Shown piece by piece: positions 32,305 through 43,993 of a stretch of 64,000 bases of DNA (position 1 is the stretch's first letter; each line of letters starts with the position of its first letter). Source of the DNA: Incurvaria masculella (lineage: Eukaryota > Arthropoda > Insecta > Lepidoptera > Incurvariidae); the NCBI GenBank assembly GCA_946894095.1, contig OX335660.1:1989001-2053000 (forward strand). Direction: 5' to 3'. A model generated the notes under the pieces. It saw only the letters and a program-made list of their open reading frames with translations. It ran no database searches and was not told where the DNA came from. Both the position numbers and the translations under genes were made by a program.

Positions 32305-33641
32305 TGTAGCATGTTTTCGAAACGCTTTTATTAATGTACAATCTCCCTAGAATTATGACACGTCGGTTCAACATTGCAACACAGATCTCCCGCGCAATTC
32401 GTAGCGAGCCAGCATTCCCTTTCTCCCTCGCACGCGACCCCAACGTATGGCGCCTTCGGCGGGCCAATCACAGGCTCAGGATAGCACCGCACGCGACTTC
32501 AACGTATGGCGCCTTCGGCGGACCAATCACAGGCGCAGGTTAGCACCGCACCGACACCACGCGTGGTACAGTTGTTGCAAAGCGCGCGCCAGGCCTTCAA
32601 TAACTAGACTGAGCAAGCCGCGCCGCTGGCATTCGGGCGCGGGCGCCGAGCCCCGCCGAACGTATGGAGCCTCTTCAAATTTTGAAAGACGGTTGGAACC
32701 TAATCGGTGCCGATGTCGAGTGTGGAGCACCGTGAGGAAGCCAGGTGACGCGGCCGGGCGCTTCGGGGGGCCGAGTAGAGCTGCCGGGTTCCTGCGGAGC
32801 TTCAGGTCCGGGCAGCGGAGCTTCGGGCCACGGCCGGGTGCGGCCTCGAGCACCGGCAGAGCTGCGGAGCGTATCTTTCGGAGACGTCGCCAGCCGAGGC
32901 GAGCTCCCGCGGCGCACGTCCATCGCCTGCGCATCTTCGGCGAGACCTTCTTGTGATCGGTACCACTCACACCTCTATCCTGGAACTATATGCCCAAGAT
33001 CAGTGAGATAGGACCCCACTAAAGTCGCTCGGGGAAGCGCGGCAAAATACAACCTTGGACTTCTGGTGATTACCTCCGTTGTGTCTGTTAGACATAAGTT
33101 CTTTGTTAATTTAAATTTTGTAAATATGTAGATATTAACCTCTTTGAAAGGCGAAGCCAGAGCCCATCTTACCCTTATATGCATAGCGTCTAGTTTTCTA
33201 TACCTCACCTTGCTCTAGTCTAGATTTGGTACTGTGTTTATGTCTCATGTAATATAGACTGAACATGATGTTAAATTTGGTGCACATTAATAACTCCTCC
33301 CTGGGTTAGGCCTCCTTTCCCTACCGCTATCCTACACACAACTACTCGGCGGAGGCGTTACAAGGTACATACACGACACCTTCCCTTCCCGATGTAGGTG
33401 GTAGGACAGCAACATAGCAGTCAGCAAATTCACCACCATGTAGCTGAATGGAAGTTTAACTTACCACCGGAAGAACCACACCCTGGGTTCCCTTTGCTCT
33501 ACCGCTACTAGCCGAGGCTTCTCCTGTAATTCTGCTTATCATTATTTTTTATATAAATTCTTGGACTTAACCGGCAGTGTTCCTACACTCGCCTGGAACC
33601 TCATACATAATAAAATAAAATCTTAAATTTATACAGCTACA
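32305..33641 (+). repeat. left LTR, 1,337 bp
   Basis: Starts TGTAGCATGTTTTCGAAACG and ends ATACAGCTACA. A GC-rich middle (32440-32960) gives several overlapping frames on both strands, which I regard as non-coding. Two nearly identical words, CAACGTATGGCGCCTTCGGC, lie about 60 bases apart at 32440 and 32500 and may be transcription-factor sites. Every segment I compared is identical to the right LTR. Confidence 0.92.
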
Positions 33642-33644
33642 TAC

Positions 33645-33660
33645 TGGCGCCCAACAGTGG
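33645..33660 (+). promoter_or_regulatory. primer-binding site of the LTR element
   Basis: TGGCGCCCAACAGTGG starts three bases after the left LTR. The first 11 bases match the complement of a tRNA-Lys 3' end as used by many LTR elements. This fixes the element's orientation as +. Confidence 0.7.
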
Positions 33661-35472
33661 TAATAATATCTGTGGTGAATCTTGCGTAGTAATTTTCTTC
33701 TGTTATTAATTGCAATATGATTTTTTTCTTTTATATGTGGTCATTTTCAGCGCCGAAGGTAAGTCAATGTGCCCTAATTTAACATACTTTACTGTTTATT
33801 GCTTATAAAAAGGTGCATTCGCTTAAATTACATATCGTACGGACATCATTGCTATAGTACCGCGCATATGCGTAACAAATTGCTACAACGCTTCTTTGTA
33901 AATACCTACCTATAGTCGTCGCACTGCAGCCCGCCGCGTGCCACGATCGAGTTGCGTCCGGTCAATCTTGACGCGCCGCTGTGTTTGAAAATAGCAGCGT
34001 AAGTCACGCGCCGCGATCACGGCAACCTACCTATGTCTCTGGAAAAAATATCTGGTCACACGATGAATAGTTGATCGCATTGTAGTTTTCTGTGCTCTAG
34101 ATACCTACCTCCTGGGTGGCAAGTCATATACGCTCGTCGATAATGGACTTCAGTTTTTTTATATATTTTTATCATCTCAGTTTTTACTGCATAAAGTAGC
34201 CTATTTACAATTCGCTGTTCTACACTTGTCAATTACATTCGTCAATCGAAAGTTAAAGTATATTTTGTCTTGTTGAATCTTTTCACAAAATACCTACGTA
34301 GCTCGACGCGCATAGCTACTGCGCGCGGTGGCAAATTCCTGGAAACTCGTCTGTAGGCATTGGGCGCGCGCTGCCCCGCCCCGCCCGCTCCCGCGCGTCA
34401 ACTAACCGCCAAGCCGACTTAACTTTGGTTCAGGCTCATAGTTAGGGCTGGATTGCACCATGTAATCTTTTATTCATAAAAAATATATTTTTCTTCTGTT
34501 GTTTGTTATTTGTATGTGTCTCTTATTTGCTCTTGTATTTTGTATATGGTGTCTTAAATCTAAATACCATTAAAAAAAAACAATACTTTTTGCATATTAA
34601 TATGGCTGAAATTTAATTAATAAACACTATTTTCATGTTTTAGAGCCTCGAATTTTGACTTCGCTCGCGTCCATACTAAATTATAATTTATTTTTTTTCG
34701 GTTTCAACTCTTTTCTTTGTTGTCTCATTCATTAAAGTTAAACGTTAACTTCATACTATTGTCCTTGCTCTTAGACTGTGGCTTCGTCCGCGTCAACCTC
34801 GAAATATTTTTTTTTGTCTGTATCTTTGTCTGTTGTTTAAACATATTTGTACATTATACTACTTATTGGTAAACAATGCTATTTTGCCCATGAACATTCC
34901 AATACAATTAAACATTTTCTTTGACATATTTATTTAAATATTTATTCTTAGATTCCCTAACTTTTAAGTTTATTTAGACTAGTCTATTTTTGTCCATGAA
35001 CATTTTAATGTTTATTATTTAGTATTGTCTTGTTTTTTATATTTTAAACTCTAGTTTTGGGAATACTTACATTATAATTGTCCCTCCCTTGCCCGCCCCT
35101 CTTTCCATGTAGTCGTGCGCGGTTGTTTTTGGCTATTTTTCGAACGCACGTAAATATCTAAAGCCTTATTGAAAAAATATCCCGTGAACGGTATTGGCAA
35201 GGGAATTCACGTTAATAAATAAGCCCTACCTTTGCTCGCAGGACGGTTTCGTGATAATCCTGCGTTATCAAAATTAAAGCCTCATATCACACACACAAGT
35301 AGGCGGTTTCTGTGAGTACCTACTATAAAATAAAAAGCCTAACTCCACACTTATGTGCTTGTTCTCATCACGAGACAGCACAGTACCTTGGTTAAGTTGT
35401 TTAGTTTAAGAATGTCACTTGGTTATTTATTTGGTCTCTTGTATAATATATGCCTTAGAATGGTGTATCATT
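33661..35472. other. non-coding interior of the LTR element, left part
   Basis: No retroviral frame. The sequence is T-rich with many stops in all frames. Short GC-rich patches occur near 33950 and 34350. It continues at 38472 beyond H2. Confidence 0.7.
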
Positions 35473-35479
35473 AGGCGGG

Positions 35480-35705
35480 TCCACACCGGACGATCCATCG
35501 CGCTCCGATCGCGCGCGGCAGCAGCGCGATCCAAAGATGCAGGCGGTGTGGACGTGCCGCGCGCGATCCATGCGCACGTATTGGAGCGCGCGCTCCCTAC
35601 CTCGCGCGATCCGTGTGCGGTCGGTTTTTGTGCCAGCCTCAAAGGTGCCTCAGTTGCGTGATGCGCGCGGTGTGGACGGTTGTGTTGGTTCGCGCGATCC
35701 ACCTC
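35480..35705. repeat. subterminal CGCGATCC cluster of H2 (left)
   Basis: Four exact CGCGATCC copies plus GATCCATCG and CGATCGCGCG lie before the MADF start. The right end (38325-38471) has eight GGATCG and three CGATCC. The motif is unrelated to that of H1 or H3. Confidence 0.75.
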
Positions 35706-35708
35706 GCC

Positions 35709-37538
35709 ATGGACATCTCAGAAAGTCGCCGTTTGATATCGCTTTATAAAGAATTTAAATGTTTATGGGATCCCAAAGATTCTAATTACACCAATAGAGG
35801 TGTTAGAGATGATGCTTGGTGTCAGATTTCTCGTGAAATGGGGAATAAGTCGATCGAGAACCTAAAGAAAAAAATGCGATCTCTGGCGGGAGGCTACAGA
35901 AGGGAGAAATACAGAGAGAAGCAAAGCCGTATAACTGGATCCGGTAAGAAAACAAAGCTACTTTTTATCTGTAGGTATTAAAATTATATATTTTATTATA
36001 AGTAATTACATCATAATATTTACTGTGGATTTCACGTGATTTCGCTTTTTACATTTAAGCTGTTAGAAATACACGTGGTTATTTTAATGAGTAACTTGTT
36101 TATTTCAGGTGCTCAAGATACATATAAATCAAAGTGGTTTGCGTATGATGACTTCGACTTTATGGCGGATAAAAATGAACCCGGAACCACACGCGATACA
36201 TTGGAACATGTGAGCTATTAGTTTACTGATATTCATTTTGCCAAACTATTGTATGGTTTGTAACAAAGTGTCTTGCTAAGTGGGACCGTATTGTAGTGGC
36301 ATTTTCTGTTGCTCTTCTTGGTACGACGGCCATCGGTTGTAGCGATTGTGATGGCGGTTCATTTCGCCAGCTTCCAGGTATTACATCTCCATTCTCCTGT
36401 ACTGTATCAAACGTTCCTGGCGATATAAAGTTAGGATTACTGCGTAAGTAGTTATATAGATGAACCGTTGCCAGCACGACTTTAGTCGCAGTTTCTGGTT
36501 CCAAAAGCATAGGTTTACGCAGGACTCTGTAGACAGAACTAAGTACTCCAAACGCGTTTTCAACTACTCTACGTGCTCTTGACAGTCGGTAGTTGAAAAT
36601 TCTTTCACAAGAACCCCTTTCCCGTGTACCATCGTATGGTTTCATAGTATAATCATTAAGCTGAAAAGCTTTATCACCTAGTATATAATAGGGTACCTCA
36701 ATTTTATAGGGAACTTGCAATATCTCCGGTGGAGGAATATTTAGCTCTTTTTTTTCAAGTTTTTTATATAAATTTGTGCTTTTGAACACGCCTCCATCTG
36801 ATATTCTGCCTTTAGTCCCAACATTCACATACAGGAACCTATAATTTGCATCTACTAATGCAAAAAGAACAATACTAGGAAATAATTTGTAATTATCAAA
36901 GTCGTTGCCACTATTAAAAGGCGATTGTATAGCGACGTGTTTGCCGTCCATCGCTCCTATCACGTGTGGGAAATTCCACTTATTCTCGAATTGCTGAGAA
37001 ACTGTACGCCATTCTTCTTTAGTTGACGGCACCTGAAAATAAAGGAGATCTTAATTATAATATAAAGCTGAAAATAAGAATAAGCAGTAAATAGTAATAA
37101 TAATTGTTGTTACAGGTAGAATCTGATACGACTAAAGGGGAACTTGAAGTTAATACTACAGTGAGCGAAAACGAGAACAGTAACATTACTAGTGACACAC
37201 AACCGGAGAGAGCCAACCACCACACAGATCAGAGTAGAGAGCAGAATGATCAGAATGCACAATCCAGTGTCCAAACAACAAACAAAAGAACAAAAAAAAG
37301 AAAGAAAACTACTTCTAATAATGCAGATGACATATCAGATGAAACTCTTTCAGAGGCTTTCCAACTTCTGCAACAATGTGCTCAGCCACCACAACCGGAA
37401 ACTGATTCTTACATTGCTTTCGGGCAGTATATATCTACTGAATTGCGGAAATATGATGCAGTAACATTAGTTAATGTCAAAAATGCTATATGCCAAGTTA
37501 TTTTTCAAGCTGAAGAACACAGGAAGATATGGGGATAG
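35709..37538 (+). CDS. Harbinger H2 MADF/BESS-like DNA-binding protein, three exons, 252 aa
   Basis: The ATG at 35709 (CGCCATGG) begins exon 1 (35709-35943): MDISESRRLISLYKEFKCLW, DDAWCQISREMGNKSIENLK, KKMRSLAGGYRREKYR. Exon 2 is 36109-36209 (AQDTYKSKWFAYDDFDFMAD), completing the MADF domain. Exon 3 begins at 37116 after TTACAG and holds an acidic/polar linker, a Lys-rich patch (KRTKKRKKTTSNN) and a BESS-like end (IAFGQYISTELRKYDAVTLV). All junctions keep phase. The frame stops at 37538 after EEHRKIWG. One base out of phase, a Ser/Gln/Pro-rich frame continues to 37737, so a single extra A near 37520 may have trimmed the C-terminus. Expected to bind the element's subterminal repeats. Confidence 0.85.
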
Positions 37539-38297
37539 CAATTATGGATATTACACTAATTCATACCCTGGCACACCAATAGCATCCACTTCATCACAGT
37601 CCCAGTCTCTACAACCTCAAAATTATCCAGCTCCAATTCCACAGACATCACCGTCTGCTCATCTAGCCTCCAATTCATCGCAGTCCCAGTTTCTGAAACC
37701 TCAGGATTATTCACTTCCACAGTCACCACCGAATTAAATAAGTACCTACCTATATCATGTTTTCAAAAAATAATTAATAATTGTAAACATGTTACTTCTT
37801 TAAATTATGATTGTAATACACTACTTTTTTATTGAGTAATAAAGTATGGTTTTACTTACCTTTACATAATCATTTAACAGGTCAATGATGGCTTCACAAA
37901 CTTCAGGAATAATTATCGATATAGACTGTTTGGAAATGCGGAACAGATACTGCAAACTGACGTACGAATCTCCAGTTGCTAAAAATCTCAATGTTAGTAA
38001 TAATCTTTCCTTCACAGTAATGGCATCTCTATAATTTGTATCATTCTTTCTTAGCTTGTTATTTAATAATGAACACAATATCTCAAATTGATTAGCATTC
38101 ATTCTTGCAAAATTGTGTTCAACTTTATCTGACACTAACTCTGCGTACAGCTGAGTCCCAGATTCCAAGCGATTTTTGTAAATTTGTTTCACCCAAAACC
38201 GTCGTTTTCTTTTTTGTGATTTTTTGCGCAAGCATTTAAGCAAAATAAAAGTTACTGCTGCAACGGCAAGACGCCGCCGTTGTACGTGTGACTCCAT
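36223..38297 (-). CDS. Harbinger H2 DDE transposase (HARBI1 superfamily), intact, 415 aa
   Basis: Exon 1 is 38297-37860, starting at MESHVQRRRLAV; the longer frame upstream has no ATG. Its donor is AAG|GTAAGT. Exon 2 is 37032-36223 after TTTTCAG, in phase 0. Exon 1 has a Lys/Arg-rich N-terminus and an HTH (LQYLFRISKQSISIIIPEVC). Exon 2 has PSTKEEWRTVSQQFENKWNF, IGAMDGKHVAIQSPFNSG with the first Asp, RISDGGVF, ILGDKAFQL and RRVVENAFGVLSSVYRVL with the Glu. No stop or shift. Exon 2 is entirely inside MADF intron 2, and its stop lies 13 bases from MADF exon 2. Confidence 0.94.
37033..37115. promoter_or_regulatory. bidirectional splice-acceptor spacer of H2
   Basis: 83 bases beginning CTGAAAATAAAGG and ending GTTGTTACAG. 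It gives a CAG acceptor to the transposase exon on - (at 37032) and to MADF exon 3 on + (at 37116). See 15311-15346 for the same device. Confidence 0.8.
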
Positions 38298-38471
38298 ATC
38301 GTACAAGAGTTAGACTGGCTGAATCACGGATCGCCTTAGGATCGCTTGGAGCGCATATTTGGGATCGCAAGTTTCCAAGAGTGGATCGGCATAACACGAT
38401 CCACGATCCACGCTCCGCGATCCTGGATCGCGGATCGCGGGATCGATGGATCGTCCGGTGTGGACCCGCCT

Positions 38472-40118
38472 ATTGGATACACGCATTCTCGGGGCGATAC
38501 GGAGTGCGGTTGGAAACACTCTATGTTTTAAAAACAAGCCTAAATCCAAAACTTAAAAACTAAAAAGTTAAATTATTGTTGCAACCGGCTTTAGTCCTAG
38601 TTACAGCAAGCCTTAGTTATAGTTTACACTCAGTCGCGCATTCTCAACTCAGAGATGCCGATGTAATTTGAAAAATAAAACCCACGATAACATGTAATGT
38701 AGTTTCCGCCTCTCACCCCACCCCCCACTCTTCCCTAGCAAGCTTCGTCTCCCCCCTACCTCACCCTACCCCTTTTCCCATCCTAGCCTGTAAGGTATTT
38801 TAGAAGTAGGGATACGTAAGGTTATTTGAATGTTGATGAATGCAAGTGTTTCCTGTCCCCATCTCCTTACAACTTATTGTTATCGCGTCTTTTGTTTTTC
38901 GTAAATTAAAGTCAACATCACTTTAAGTGCGCTCACACTTTAGCGTGTGCCCACGATTTCTTAGTCCCGTAACTATTTCTCTTATCCCTGCTACTTAAAC
39001 CTATGTATATATTTTTTTACCATTCTACATATATGTGTATATATTTATTTCTATTTGACTACCTTATTTTAAAACTTTGCGCTCCTTGACTCTTCTGTCC
39101 TCGTAACTCGAAACTTAATGCTTGGTAGCACGTCAATCAGCTGACGGGTCATTGAACTCTTGTAATTTCGTTGCGGGTGTATTCCGTTACTTTGCGTTTT
39201 ATTTAAAAACAAAATAAATTTAGCTCTAACTTTATTTTTGAATTATTTTAGTTCATGTTTCCTTTTAATGTAAACATAGTAACATCGTAACGTTGGTCAT
39301 AAAAATAAACTCACCCTTTTCTTTCAACTAAATTTATTTGGTTTTATAAATTGTAAACATAAAAAAATTTATAATAATAATTAGACTTCAACAAAATCTG
39401 CGCTCTTATGATGTTATTACTATGTCGCCTTTACCTTGTTTATGTTTAACGCTTTAGTTAGTAAAGTGAATGCACCTTTTCAATAAATTCCAATATAACA
39501 TTCAAATATCTTAGCACAAAATGTCTAATAAAAAACAAAGTTTTATATTATTAATATTATTTTCTCTTTAACAACGTATATGGGCTCTGGTTTCCTGTTT
39601 GTGTTAGTTATAAGGTGTTACTGCTTTAAGATTTCAAAAGTATCTATGTAATGTTTGTTTGGTTAAAATTATCTGTAATTTGATATTGTTCTGTAGAAAT
39701 TGAAAAAATATTTACATACGTTAGTACTTCTCTGGGCCTGGCTTCTGAACTTCTGTGAATCTTCTCGTGTTCATAAACTAAAAACGTCTCATGGTTATTT
39801 TGTATAATTGTCACTGTACTAACTAGCTTTATTTAGGTTTCTCTTTTCAAAACTCATGTTACTGTCACATTGATAGTTTATGTTACAGTCTTAATGACAT
39901 TTTGGTCATTTCATTAATGTCTAGTATACTTGGCATAATTGTATTTGTATTAACTAACTTTATTTATGTTTATCAAAACTTTGCCAATGTTACCGTCAGT
40001 TTGATAGTTTTTGTTACTGTCTTAATGACATCTTGGTCATTTCAATTAATGTCCATTGTACTTCAATTCTTTTTTCTTTTTTTCCTTTTTCTTTTTGGTT
40101 AGTTAATTTAGGATGTGT
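38472..40118. other. non-coding interior of the LTR element, right part
   Basis: Continues the interior after H2. No protein-like frame. A C-rich stretch lies near 38710-38780 and a pyrimidine run near 40070-40097. The bases just before the right LTR (GTTAGTTAATTTAGGATGTG) are a poor polypurine tract. Confidence 0.7.
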
Positions 40119-41455
40119 TGTAGCATGTTTTCGAAACGCTTTTATTAATGTACAATCTCCCTAGAATTATGACACGTCGGTTCAACATTGCAACACAGAT
40201 CTCCCGCGCAATTCGTAGCGAGCCAGCATTCCCTTTCTCCCTCGCACGCGACCCCAACGTATGGCGCCTTCGGCGGGCCAATCACAGGCTCAGGATAGCA
40301 CCGCACGCGACTTCAACGTATGGCGCCTTCGGCGGACCAATCACAGGCGCAGGTTAGCACCGCACCGACACCACGCGTGGTACAGTTGTTGCAAAGCGCG
40401 CGCCAGGCCTTCAATAACTAGACTGAGCAAGCCGCGCCGCTGGCATTCGGGCGCGGGCGCCGAGCCCCGCCGAACGTATGGAGCCTCTTCAAATTTTGAA
40501 AGACGGTTGGAACCTAATCGGTGCCGATGTCGAGTGTGGAGCACCGTGAGGAAGCCAGGTGACGCGGCCGGGCGCTTCGGGGGGCCGAGTAGAGCTGCCG
40601 GGTTCCTGCGGAGCTTCAGGTCCGGGCAGCGGAGCTTCGGGCCACGGCCGGGTGCGGCCTCGAGCACCGGCAGAGCTGCGGAGCGTATCTTTCGGAGACG
40701 TCGCCAGCCGAGGCGAGCTCCCGCGGCGCACGTCCATCGCCTGCGCATCTTCGGCGAGACCTTCTTGTGATCGGTACCACTCACACCTCTATCCTGGAAC
40801 TATATGCCCAAGATCAGTGAGATAGGACCCCACTAAAGTCGCTCGGGGAAGCGCGGCAAAATACAACCTTGGACTTCTGGTGATTACCTCCGTTGTGTCT
40901 GTTAGACATAAGTTCTTTGTTAATTTAAATTTTGTAAATATGTAGATATTAACCTCTTTGAAAGGCGAAGCCAGAGCCCATCTTACCCTTATATGCATAG
41001 CGTCTAGTTTTCTATACCTCACCTTGCTCTAGTCTAGATTTGGTACTGTGTTTATGTCTCATGTAATATAGACTGAACATGATGTTAAATTTGGTGCACA
41101 TTAATAACTCCTCCCTGGGTTAGGCCTCCTTTCCCTACCGCTATCCTACACACAACTACTCGGCGGAGGCGTTACAAGGTACATACACGACACCTTCCCT
41201 TCCCGATGTAGGTGGTAGGACAGCAACATAGCAGTCAGCAAATTCACCACCATGTAGCTGAATGGAAGTTTAACTTACCACCGGAAGAACCACACCCTGG
41301 GTTCCCTTTGCTCTACCGCTACTAGCCGAGGCTTCTCCTGTAATTCTGCTTATCATTATTTTTTATATAAATTCTTGGACTTAACCGGCAGTGTTCCTAC
41401 ACTCGCCTGGAACCTCATACATAATAAAATAAAATCTTAAATTTATACAGCTACA
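40119..41455 (+). repeat. right LTR, 1,337 bp
   Basis: Same length and termini as the left LTR. Five overlapping conceptual translations spanning the GC-rich middle and the 3' third are identical between the LTRs, and the raw lines I compared show no difference. Confidence 0.92.
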
Positions 41456-42071
41456 CGTTACGGCAAGACCTTCAACGTGTACTAGATCTTGGACCAGTAA
41501 AGATGTAAGGTGGTCTAACCTTTCAACTTTTACAACCTGCAATGGTAGACCGAGGTCTCATTCTGAATAGGGATCCGCCAAGTGCAAGATATGCAATCGT
41601 TCTAGCCAACGCAATCAAGCCGATGAGAAATGATTTATTTCTATCAAGGTCGATGAGTGAATCTTTACAGTTGAAGCCATGCATGTGGCGCTTCGATGCC
41701 CTTTAAACAAAATAATAAATGTGTTTATACGTAGGAATAGCACGAGGTTGATGGAGCTGGGGGTGGGCACTTCTTCCCTGGACGCACCGAAGGGTGGTAT
41801 TCGCTTCAGTAGTAGCTAGGTAGCATCATTACTGAAGTTAAGTAATTCAGTTTATAAGTTTGTATCGTGTCTCTATGAAATTTTAGTACGGCTTGTCCAA
41901 GGCTGTTCTTCTAGTTTATTTAACTGAGTTTCCCTTAGGGAAATATTCCTGTTTATCGTAATTGAACTATATAGATTTGAGTAAAACTAAACAAGATTGG
42001 TTCTGAACTTTTAACGCTCTTTACTGGAAACATTGATATGGTTGATTTATTACTAATCTGCATTAGCAACT
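41456..42071. other. no gene; gap between LTR element and H3
   Basis: No recognised frame. ACT at 42069-42071 is the left target duplication of H3. Confidence 0.5.
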
Positions 42072-43461
42072 TATGCTCCGTACGCACATACGGTTTTACT
42101 CGACAGTTTTACTCGATATCGAGTAAAACTTACCGTGTGGACGTAGCTCGAAGCGTTTTTACGGCTCGATTCGAGCCGGCTCGAAGGTATTCGGAGCTCC
42201 TAATTTCTGCCGAGTAAGTTAGAGCGAGCCTTCGAGTCCGGCTCGCGTGTGTGGACGCGTCTTCGAGTAACTCGCGAGAGTTCATCGAAGAATTTATCAA
42301 TACTTATAGAGAGTGTGATGAGAGACCTTTGGAAGGTCACTTCTAAAGAGTATTCCAATAAAATTAAAAGAAGTGAAGCGTACGAAAAACTCCTCAATCT
42401 CGCAAAACAAGTAGACAAAGATACCACGAAGTGTATCGTGGCATATAAGTGGTAGTGGCACTAAAGACACCTATGTGCCCAAATTGTGGTACTACGAACT
42501 TTTATCATTTTAAAATGATTCTGGAAGCCATGCATTGTCTACGGCATCGAACATTGATTCCGATGGTGATATTAATACACAGGTACGTACGTCCCATTTA
42601 TAATTATTCACTCATAGTTAATAACACATTTTAAGGTACATATTAAATCATATTTTCTTGTCATGCTACAGACCCTTCGTTGTTAAAAAAAAGTGAGTGA
42701 AATCGTCTCGTATGTCTTTTGCTGATCGAGTAGAATTTTTCACTTGGCTAGTAGGTAACGCCATCATATTTTCGTTCGGTCTACTGCCAATGTTTATTGT
42801 GCCGGTATCGAATGATTCTGAACCAAAATCGTTTGCACAGTAAGTATGTAGATGTTGCATGACGTCTCAAAAATTATGCAACACACATGATGCCTTTACA
42901 ATTTTTGTAATGTTTGTGGTATTTACAACCTGAATGGGTGTATGGAAAACACGAAATCTGTTGGCAAGCATACCAAAAGCATTTTCCACTACACGACGCG
43001 CTCTGCTAAGACGATAATTATATATTATACGATCATGGTTAAGCAGCTTGGAATTGAAAGGTTTCAAAAAATCGTTTCTTAACGAAAACGCTTCATCTCC
43101 AATAAAAACAAAAGACAATTCCTTGTTACTAGGAGGAAGTTTTTCTGGCAATGGTAATGGCAATTTTTCAGCTTTTAATAGCTTATAAAACGTTGTGTTC
43201 GCTATTAAGCCACCATCAGAAATTCGTCCGTTGCAACCAACATCAATCATAAGAAATTCATAATTAGCGTTCACTATGGCCATTAGTACAATGCTGTGAT
43301 AACCTTTATTATTATTATAATTATAAAGTAAAGAACCACATCCAGGTCTTGCCACTTGCTCTGATGTGTTTCCCGTTGACGCTACCCAAACAGTGAGGGA
43401 AATTCCACCTCAAAGCGAAATCATGAGCGACGGCTTTCAATTGCTCTTGTGTGGTTGGGAA

Positions 43462-43500
43462 CTGAAACAAAAAATTGTTTAGTTAATTAAATTGTTCCAG
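43462..43500. promoter_or_regulatory. bidirectional splice-acceptor spacer of H3
   Basis: 39 bases beginning CTGAAACAAAAAATTG and ending ATTGTTCCAG, with transposase exon 2 on - at its left border and MADF exon 2 on + at its right border. Confidence 0.75.
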
Positions 43501-43541
43501 GATAGTATGATTTCCGATGCCAGCAGCATCGAGCCAACTTC

Positions 43542-43752
43542 CTCGTCGCCATCAACATCGTTCCATGAAACGAATATTCACCATGGATTAGCGTCACCGC
43601 CGACTGCGGCATCGTCGCCATCAACATCGTTCCATGAAACGAATATTCACCATGGATTAGCGTCACCGCCGACTGCGGCATCGTCGCCATCAACATCGTT
43701 CCATGAAACGAATATTCACCATGGATTAGCGTCACCGCCGACTGCGGCATCG
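43542..43752 (+). repeat. three perfect 69-bp tandem repeats in the MADF linker of H3
   Basis: The unit begins TCGTCGCCATCAACATCGTT and ends CCGACTGCGGCA. Three consecutive copies are identical where compared, and the length is a multiple of three, so the 23-residue repeat stays in frame. Identity of the copies in an otherwise decayed gene implies recent expansion by slippage or unequal exchange. Confidence 0.9.
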
Positions 43753-43993
43753 TCGGCATCAAGCCTCTCGGCCATCGAATGCTACAAAGAAAATTGAAAA
43801 TCCTGATGAAATTCTCACATCCATTAATAAAAAGCTTAATTCAGGGCTTTTTGATCACACAGAAGGTGAATATGACGCAGTCGGAAAAAATATCGCTGCT
43901 AAGTTGCGCAAATTGCCAGATGGAATGAAAATAATAGCTGAAAAGTTATTTTCTGATGTCATTTTGAAATTTACAAGAGTGCGCCTTTCTTAG

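Larger units (their letters stand above)
35473..38471. mobile_element. Harbinger element H2, complete, target duplication ATT
   Basis: The left tip AGGCGGGTCCACACCGGACG and the right tip are perfect inverted repeats for about 27 bases. The triplet ATT directly flanks both ends (35470-35472 and 38472-38474), the 3-bp duplication expected for Harbinger. It encodes an intact transposase and an almost intact MADF protein, interlocked as in H1. It sits inside an LTR element whose LTRs look identical, so it inserted after that element and is young. Confidence 0.95.
32305..41455 (+). mobile_element. non-autonomous LTR retrotransposon (LARD-like) with nested Harbinger H2
   Basis: Two 1,337-bp direct repeats with TGTAGC...GCTACA ends bracket an interior that starts with a tRNA-type primer-binding site (TGGCGCCCAACAGTGG). 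After removing the 3-kb H2 insertion the interior is about 3.5 kb and shows no gag, protease, RT or integrase frame. That defines a large retrotransposon derivative that must borrow proteins from another element. Flanking 5-mers differ (CCGGT left, CGTTA right), so no clean target duplication is seen. The purine tract before the right LTR is weak. Confidence 0.85.
42282..43993 (+). pseudogene. Harbinger H3 MADF/BESS protein, broken
   Basis: The exon 1 remnant (to 42582, donor GTACGT) reads IEEFINTYRECDERP, then after a shift LWKVTSKEYSNKIKRSEAYE and KLLNLAKQVDKDTTK (MADF), then YVPKLWYYELLSF, an in-frame stop, and NDSGSHALSTASNIDSDGDI. Exon 2 starts at 43501 after TTCCAG with three tandem 23-residue repeats (SSPSTSFHETNIHHGLASPP plus TAA). 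It shifts frame near 43758 and ends at 43993 with a BESS-like segment (YDAVGKNIAAKLRKLPDGMK). No ATG is visible for exon 1. The 42583-43500 intron contains the antisense transposase core. Confidence 0.78.

Noticed and set aside
32447..32970. Long open frames on both strands within the LTR as genes
   Set aside because: They overlap each other, repeat exactly in the other LTR and have Arg/Pro-rich composition dictated by GC content; better explained as non-coding LTR.
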